Both the position numbers and the translations under genes were made by a program. The notes beneath the pieces are model-generated. The model was not told the origin of the DNA and made no database searches. It was given only the letters and a program-made list of their open reading frames with translations. Below are positions 13,412 through 18,237 of a stretch of 18,237 bases of DNA, in pieces. This stretch comes from DATCHW01 sp036508135 (GTDB lineage Bacteria; Bacteroidota; Ignavibacteria; Tepidaquicellales; Tepidaquicellaceae). The DNA lies in the NCBI GenBank assembly GCA_036508135.1, contig DATCHW010000285.1, positions 1-18,237 of the forward strand, written 5' to 3'. The first letter of the stretch is position 1. Every line of letters starts with the position of its first letter.

Positions 13412-15439
13412 ATGAATTTACTCACTAATAGAATACTGCTCTGTTTCATAATAATTTTTTCAGGAACGAAAATTTTTGCACAATCACCGGGCATAAACAC
13501 AGCGATTCCTGTGATCGATGGAAAAATCAATTCTATAGAATGGTCCGGTGCTAAAGTATTCAAAGATTTTCATATATTTATACCAAAATCGGACAGCAAG
13601 GACTACGACAGCACAATAATATATCTTAAACAAACAAAAGATGCCTTATATTTTGCTTTCAAATTTTATCCCCGCGGAGTTGTTATTTCGAAATCTCTCA
13701 GAAGGGATAGAAGTACTGAAGAAGAAAATGAGTTTTTTATATTACTCGATTTTGAAAATAAAAATCAAAACGGATACATCTTTGTTTTTAGTTTTCTTGA
13801 TAATCAGCGGGATTTACTTGTATATAACCAGAAATCACAATCTTCTGAATGGGACTGGGTTTGGGAATGTAAGTCAACCATCTTCAAAGAAGCAAAAGAT
13901 AACGAACCAGGATATATCGAAACGGAAGTAAAAATTCCCGTTGATAAAATTCAAAACAAGAATACATCGCAGATTGGAATCAATTTTCAGCTTTTTGCCT
14001 ATAGACCTGACGGTTCATCTTACTGGTATTCAATAACTCCTCAGTGCGAATTGATGAGTCTGAAATATATGTACAAACTTGATATTTTTCCATTTGATGA
14101 GAAATTAGACATCAATGTGAATGCAACACCATTTGCTGTCGGAAACAAGTTTAATGATTCGACAGCAAAATCACAATTAGGAGGGGAGTTCACTGCATCA
14201 TTCGATAAACATAAACTAAAAGCAACATATAACACCGATGAATCGACGCTTGAGGCAGATCCTTTTTCATTTTCATTTTATAACAGACCTATTTATTTAG
14301 AAGAGAAACGTCCGTTTTTTAGTAAGGACCTTGATATTTACCGTTCTCCTATCAATCTTTTCTATACAAGAGCAATTCAAAATATCAATTACGGATTTAA
14401 TTACACATATAGAAGTGATAAGTTGAAGACCGGCGTAATGTATGTAGAAGAGGAAGCTGACAATAACGGCAATAAAAGAAAGTTTTTTACTGTAAGACCA
14501 AGATATTCATCATCGGATTTCAACCTCGGAGGGTTTTTTCTTTATTCAAAAGACAGAACAAAAGATTACCAGGAAAGAATATTTAGTTTTGACGGGTTTT
14601 ACAGGTTTCCAAAAAATCCCGTGAGGTTATCGGGACAGTATGCCACAAATCTCTCGGGTAAAGCATTTAATCTATACGGATATTATCAATATAATGATAA
14701 CGGAGGACCATTCGCCGATGTTATGTATAATAAAGTAGATAAAAACTTCAACGCTTCGACCTCTTTTAATTCTTCAGTCGGATTGCAAAATAATTATGAT
14801 GAGTTACTATTATCGGGAGGATATAATTGGGTTTATGACAGAAAATATTTTTCAAACATATCTGTCAGCGGAGGATATTACAAGTCGAAACAGTTAAGTG
14901 ATAACTTCAACATGCAAAACAGGTTCAATACAAATCTGTCTTTAAAGATAACCGGCGCACTGTCATACAGCAATTATATGGAATACAATCTTCCAAATGA
15001 CTTCAATTCAAACGGAGAATTAATAACAAGAAAAAACTTTTTACAGGAACATTATCTTAAGTATATATTTGGTAATAATTCTGTATATGCAGGATATTTT
15101 TTTGGAGCTTATTTTGGTTCATATTTGAGGAACCCTTATTTGGGATTTAACATCATATTTTTTGATAATCTTGCATTTAATACAAATGTGAATTTTATCA
15201 GCAACAACGGAATTGACCAAACTATCCTGAATACAAGAATGGATTACAGAATAATTAAAAAGCTCTATTTAAGAGCATTTTATCAAAAGGATACTTATTC
15301 GAAAAAAGCTTTGTTAAACGCTATGATACAATATGAGTTCTTTGCAGGAAGCAATATATATTTTGTAATAAATCTTGACGGGGATAAATTACAATATACT
15401 AGAAGATATTTTAAAATAGGGTACGATTTTAACTTTTAA
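13412..15439 (+). CDS. DUF5916 outer-membrane protein with CBM9-like N-domain
   Basis: A 675-residue protein. Residues 1-24 are a signal peptide (KIFAQ). About 27-210 form a beta-sandwich like family 9 carbohydrate-binding domains: PVIDGKINSIEWSGA, ALYFAFKFYPRG, GYIETEVKIPVDKI. The rest is a barrel of the DUF5916 type, introduced by the conserved RPIYLEEKRPFFSKD at about 293-307 and followed by LFYTRAI. It ends with FKIGYDFNF, an outer-membrane terminal strand. Function in the family is unknown; binding or uptake of a glycan is a guess from the N-domain. It is transcribed alone from the 225-bp divergent gap with the protease gene, where no clear promoter consensus was found. Confidence 0.88.
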   Translation: MNLLTNRILLCFIIIFSGTKIFAQSPGINTAIPVIDGKINSIEWSGAKVFKDFHIFIPKSDSKDYDSTIIYLKQTKDALYFAFKFYPRGVVISKSLRRDRSTEEENEFFILLDFENKNQNGYIFVFSFLDNQRDLLVYNQKSQSSEWDWVWECKSTIFKEAKDNEPGYIETEVKIPVDKIQNKNTSQIGINFQLFAYRPDGSSYWYSITPQCELMSLKYMYKLDIFPFDEKLDINVNATPFAVGNKFNDSTAKSQLGGEFTASFDKHKLKATYNTDESTLEADPFSFSFYNRPIYLEEKRPFFSKDLDIYRSPINLFYTRAIQNINYGFNYTYRSDKLKTGVMYVEEEADNNGNKRKFFTVRPRYSSSDFNLGGFFLYSKDRTKDYQERIFSFDGFYRFPKNPVRLSGQYATNLSGKAFNLYGYYQYNDNGGPFADVMYNKVDKNFNASTSFNSSVGLQNNYDELLLSGGYNWVYDRKYFSNISVSGGYYKSKQLSDNFNMQNRFNTNLSLKITGALSYSNYMEYNLPNDFNSNGELITRKNFLQEHYLKYIFGNNSVYAGYFFGAYFGSYLRNPYLGFNIIFFDNLAFNTNVNFISNNGIDQTILNTRMDYRIIKKLYLRAFYQKDTYSKKALLNAMIQYEFFAGSNIYFVINLDGDKLQYTRRYFKIGYDFNF

Positions 15440-15507
15440 TATTACAACCGGTATAATTTTTTATCGTTTTTCGTATCTAAATTAAGAAAATATTGGTTCG
15501 ATCAAAT

Positions 15508-15606
15508 ATGAAACAGCTTAACTTAACAATATCAATAATTATAATATTAAGTTCACCTGGGTTTTTTCCTGAAAAAACACGGAATTTTTTTTATGCTGGT
15601 ATTTAA
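15508..15606 (+). CDS. possible 32-residue truncated signal-peptide ORF
   Basis: ATG at 15508 opens 32 codons beginning MKQLNLTISIIIILSSPGFF, which looks like the start of an exported protein. It runs to TAA at 15604-15606, just inside the 120-bp repeat that begins at about 15601. It may be the decapitated start of a gene disrupted by the repeat, or chance in AT-rich DNA. There is no convincing ribosome-binding site. Confidence 0.25.
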   Translation: MKQLNLTISIIIILSSPGFFPEKTRNFFYAGI

Positions 15607-15720
15607 ATAATTCCTTATTTTCAGAATTTTTCAATATTTATTCCCGGACTAATCCATTCGGATTAGTTCCTTTTTCATTCCTCTCCATTATTATTTAATC
15701 AATTTCATTTCCCTAAATTT
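15601..15720 (+). repeat. copy 2 of the 120-bp element (mate at 391-510)
   Basis: Ungapped match to 391-510 with 18 mismatches. The inverted repeat ACTAATCC (15648-15655), ATTC, GGATTAGT (15660-15667) and the following CCTTTTTC are conserved. The outer stem is one pair shorter than in copy 1. It ends 84 bp before the T9SS-secreted protein gene, in the same orientation relative to its downstream gene as copy 1. Similarity drops abruptly outside the 120 bases. Confidence 0.75.
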
Positions 15721-15804
15721 ATTAACATAATAATTGAAACTTATAAATAATTTGTTTAATTTATTATAAATTATTAATGTTAATAAACCTAAAAGGGCAA
15801 AATT

Positions 15805-16818
15805 ATGCGTAATATAAATTTACTTTTTGTTTTTCTCATTATTTTATTATGCACATCGTTAGCTTTTTTAAATCCTGATAATCCGCATAATAAAACAAAA
15901 GCCCATCGAGTTTCTAAAATTCATATACCTCATACTCCATCAAAATCTCATCCTTCAGGAATTACTATTTATTCTGATGATTTTAATGGTAATAATTCTA
16001 TAGATGGTTTGATAGAAAGAGGTTATCTGCCTTCAAATCAATCTAATCCTGTTGGGGTGACTGACTGGTTTCAGGGTGATCCTTATACTTTTGTTTCTTA
16101 CGATGGTCCTGATTCCAGCTATGTAGCAGCAAATTTTGATAACACCGGTGATAATGGAGATATCGATAACTGGTTGGTTCTGCCGAGGGTGAACGGGGGA
16201 ATCAATGCCGGTGATAGTTTATATTTCTGGGCAAGGTCAGTTGATTATGACCCCGCTGGAAATTATGTAGATTCAATCAGAGTTATGTATTCTGAAAATG
16301 ATTCTCTACCGGATGGTAGTTGGGTAGAACTCGGACGTTCAATAGTTCCGAATCCAAATCCTAATGACCCGGACAACGGATATACATTATTTGGTTATTC
16401 TGCGCTTACAACCAGTGTAAATGGCAGGTTTGCTATAAGGTACTGTGTTGTAGATGGAGGGTACTATGGAAATAACAGTTGTTTTATTGGTATTGATGAA
16501 ATAAATATTATCAGAAGTTCAGTGGGTATTTCCCCCATCAATACAAACGTTCCGAATAATTATATCCTCGAGCAAAATTATCCAAATCCTTTCAATCCAT
16601 CGACAAAAATAAATTTTGCGATTCCAAAATCAGGTCTCGTTACAATAAAGATTTATGATATTCTCGGGAAAGAAATTTCAATACTAATAAATGAATATCT
16701 TTCAGCGGGAAATTATTCCGTTAATTTTAACGGTAGTAATATTCCGAGCGGGGTTTATTTTTACAGACTTGAAGCAAATAGATATATCACAACGAAAAAA
16801 ATGTTGATGATAAAATGA
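15805..16818 (+). CDS. T9SS-secreted adhesin-like protein (choice-of-anchor J type)
   Basis: A 337-residue secreted protein. A signal peptide covers about residues 1-20 (LLFVFLIILLCTSLAFL). Residues about 50-235 resemble the choice-of-anchor-J/cleaved-adhesin beta-sandwich: IYSDDFNGN, DWFQGDPYTFVSYDGPDSSYVAANF, IDNWLVLP, DSLYFWAR, FIGIDEINI. The last roughly 85 residues are a type A T9SS sorting domain: LEQNYPNPFNPSTKINFAIP, VTIKIYDILGKE, AGNYSVNFNG, SGVYFYRLEA, KKMLMIK. T9SS carries such proteins across the outer membrane for surface attachment or release. The stop codon lies within a hairpin (16809-16834). Confidence 0.9.
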   Translation: MRNINLLFVFLIILLCTSLAFLNPDNPHNKTKAHRVSKIHIPHTPSKSHPSGITIYSDDFNGNNSIDGLIERGYLPSNQSNPVGVTDWFQGDPYTFVSYDGPDSSYVAANFDNTGDNGDIDNWLVLPRVNGGINAGDSLYFWARSVDYDPAGNYVDSIRVMYSENDSLPDGSWVELGRSIVPNPNPNDPDNGYTLFGYSALTTSVNGRFAIRYCVVDGGYYGNNSCFIGIDEINIIRSSVGISPINTNVPNNYILEQNYPNPFNPSTKINFAIPKSGLVTIKIYDILGKEISILINEYLSAGNYSVNFNGSNIPSGVYFYRLEANRYITTKKMLMIK

Positions 16819-16834
16819 CGACAGTCATTTTATC
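16809..16834 (+). terminator. hairpin spanning the stop codon of the T9SS gene
   Basis: GATAAAATGAC (16809-16819), loop GACA, and GTCATTTTATC (16824-16834) form a perfect 11-bp stem that includes the TGA at 16816-16818. The right arm is the start of the first 106-bp repeat unit. No T tract follows, so termination is uncertain; mRNA 3'-end stabilisation is an alternative. Confidence 0.5.
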
Positions 16835-17078
16835 AGCCTGCCCCGACTTGTCGGGGAAATCCCGACCTGTTCCGTATGTTCTTTATCGGAATGTTTTTTA
16901 TCGGGATTGAAGAAAAATATATAACAACCGTCATTTTATCAGCCTGCCCCGACTTGTCGGGGAAATCCCGACCTGTTTCGTATGTTCTTTATCGGAATGT
17001 TTTTTATCGGGATTGAAGAAAAATATATAACGACAGTCATTTTATCAGCCTGCCCCGACTTGTCGGGAAAATCCACCT
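16824..17078. repeat. 2.4 tandem copies of a 106-bp hairpin-bearing repeat
   Basis: Unit 1 is 16824-16929 and unit 2 is 16930-17035, differing at about 3 positions. A partial unit 3 (17036-17078) diverges after its hairpin. Each unit contains CCCCGAC-TT-GTCGGGG (16841-16856, 16947-16962, and 17053-17068 with one end mismatch), then AAATCCCGACCTG, which can pair alternatively with the GTCGGG arm. It also holds two ATCGG-containing T-rich stretches. There are no spacers, so this is not a CRISPR. It looks like an amplified REP-type intergenic element. It fills the gap between the T9SS gene and the next lipoprotein; 17079-17177 holds nothing else clear except an in-frame extension of that gene. 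Confidence 0.85.
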
Positions 17079-17177
17079 GGGCGGAATATTGATGAAATAG
17101 AAGTTAGCGGTGTAAAAATGAGTAATGCAGAGTTCAAAAAGGTAGGAGACTCTAATAAAACGAGAATATTTAAAGAT

Positions 17178-18237
17178 ATGAAAAAATCCATTTTATCCGT
17201 TCCAGTATATATAGTATTTCTTTATCTGGTTATCTCAATATTTTCTTGTAATAAGGAGAATCCGATAACACCACCGCCGCCGCCGTCGGGTTATCAATTC
17301 GATTCTGCAAGATATAATTGGCAAGTCGATACATTATTGTGGTATGGTGGCTCAACGGGAGGATACTTTGTATTAGATAGTTCTAACTATTATATGATTA
17401 CTGATTTTGGGCAGTTCATTCATCATGACGAAAACGGTTTTCATACGTACCAACTTCCCGATATCATTGCTCACAGTGTATATGGAAAGGACAAAAATAA
17501 TATATATATATATGGATATAAAATCATTGTTGGTACTAATAACACCGTATTAAGATTAGTGAAATGGAATGGTTCCTCGTTTAAGGATATAATAATTCCT
17601 GATACTGCATATCATATAGATTATCTTATTACTTCTGTTTATATACTTAATGATAATGAAATCTGGTTAGGTACTAATTTGGGGAAATTAATTAAATACG
17701 ATGGTGTTAACTTTAAATATTTTATTTTTAACTCAAATTACGAATTTGGTATGGACATTAATTTTTTCGAACAGGAAAATCAATTTTATGCTGAAGCAAG
17801 TATATATGCTGGATTCGGCTGGATTGATTCTGCTTTAATATTTAAATATTCAAACGATAATTGGGAAAATGTATATAAAAGAGGATATCCTAAACCGTTT
17901 AAGTATCGAAATTTTTACTCCCATATTAATGGATTTTTATATTCGTTAGAAGAAGATGGATTATATAGATTCAATGGCTCCGGATTTATAAAAATTATGG
18001 GTTTTGAATCAGGCATTTTCGGACAATACGGTTCTTTTTTTGTATTCGCAGGCGGATCTGAAGAAAACTTTCTTATAGAGGCGCCATCAGGAAATCCAGG
18101 TAATATCGGTCTTTATCATTGGAACGGAATAAAATGGAGTAAAGAAATAATAGATAAATCGAATCCATTTCAGTGCGTATATTTTAATGAAGGACATTAC
18201 TTTTCATTTACGGCAGACTGGTTTAATGCATATGTAT
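17178..18237 (+). CDS. lipoprotein with propeller-like repeats, incomplete at window end
   Basis: An open frame of 353 codons with no stop before the window end. Residues 1-24 are a lipoprotein signal (MKKSILSVPVYIVFL, lipobox IFSC), followed by a Pro-rich spacer (NPITPPPPPSG). The mature part has recurring strand units typical of beta-propellers reading status-like text: NNIYIYGYK, LVKWNGSSFK, NEIWLGTNLGKLIKYDGVNF, GFLYSLEEDGLYRFNGSGF, GLYHWNGIKWS. It resembles lipoproteins of this group annotated only by propeller or Kelch-like repeats; no enzyme is implied. The frame is open upstream to 17031, with another ATG at 17118. The ATG at 17178 is preferred because it starts the signal peptide. 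The function is unknown. Confidence 0.75.
   Translation, partial: MKKSILSVPVYIVFLYLVISIFSCNKENPITPPPPPSGYQFDSARYNWQVDTLLWYGGSTGGYFVLDSSNYYMITDFGQFIHHDENGFHTYQLPDIIAHSVYGKDKNNIYIYGYKIIVGTNNTVLRLVKWNGSSFKDIIIPDTAYHIDYLITSVYILNDNEIWLGTNLGKLIKYDGVNFKYFIFNSNYEFGMDINFFEQENQFYAEASIYAGFGWIDSALIFKYSNDNWENVYKRGYPKPFKYRNFYSHINGFLYSLEEDGLYRFNGSGFIKIMGFESGIFGQYGSFFVFAGGSEENFLIEAPSGNPGNIGLYHWNGIKWSKEIIDKSNPFQCVYFNEGHYFSFTADWFNAYV

Larger units (their letters stand above)
15440..15804. other. 365-bp intergenic gap upstream of the T9SS gene
   Basis: It contains the possible 32-residue ORF (15508-15606), a GTTTTTT-CCTG-AAAAAAC hairpin (15561-15578) followed by a long T run (a weak terminator candidate for the DUF5916 gene), and the 120-bp repeat copy. 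The remaining 15721-15804 is very AT-rich leader, with the ribosome-binding site AAAGGG at 15792-15797, seven bases before the ATG at 15805. Confidence 0.6.

Noticed and set aside
16824..17078. CRISPR-like repeat array
   Set aside because: Units are contiguous at 106 bp with no unique spacers and only 2.4 copies; no cas genes are present.

Overview
The window looks like a chromosomal segment of an AT-rich FCB-group bacterium (Bacteroidota/Chlorobiota), most likely Ignavibacteria-like. This rests on the type IX secretion tail on the protein at 15805-16818 (YPNPFNPST, SGVYFYRL), a TonB-type receptor with a carboxypeptidase-regulatory-like N-domain, a DUF5916 protein, a DUF3570/DUF4266 pair, and many short signal-peptide genes with weak Shine-Dalgarno sites. 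No tRNA, rRNA, CRISPR array or intact insertion sequence was seen. Nearly every gene product is exported: lipoproteins, outer-membrane barrels, periplasmic or secreted proteins.

Layout. 1-113: tail of an unrecognised gene cut by the window edge. 114-679: a repeat- and hairpin-rich gap. 680-1015: a small exported protein with a C-terminal membrane anchor. 1016-1323: gap with two strong hairpins, one a palindromic bidirectional terminator. 1324-4606 (minus): tightly spaced set of zinc-finger anti-sigma factor, Spy/CpxP-like periplasmic protein and TonB-type outer-membrane receptor. Upstream of it lie what look like broken remains of the partner ECF sigma factor (about 4690-4893).

4982-12113 (plus) is the core of the window: nine co-directional, nearly abutting genes behind a textbook -35/-10 promoter, ending at a clear terminator (12220-12241). 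They encode a diheme c-type lipoprotein, a TlpA-like thioredoxin, a DUF4266 lipoprotein ending Cys-Gly-Cys-Gly, a DUF3570 outer-membrane barrel, a Tat-exported protein with a NusG-domain-II-like C-terminus, an ApbE-type FAD:protein FMN transferase, a small outer-membrane barrel, an NAPE-PLD-like metallo-hydrolase lipoprotein and a POTRA plus BamA-like barrel. The first six suggest an extracytoplasmic redox or cofactor-maturation module combining heme, thiols and flavin. Two details stand out. The DUF3570 barrel carries two motifs resembling ApbE flavinylation targets. The ApbE itself lacks the usual metal-binding Asp and Thr.

12245-13186 (minus) is a retropepsin-like secreted protease homologue. 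13412-15439 is a DUF5916/CBM9-like outer-membrane protein. 15440-15804 holds a second copy of a 120-bp element also present at 391-510; each copy lies upstream of a gene for an exported protein. 15805-16818 is a T9SS-secreted adhesin-like protein. After it come 2.4 tandem copies of a 106-bp hairpin repeat, then a lipoprotein gene (17178 onward) running off the window.

All assignments are from reading the sequence and remembered family features. No database search was run.
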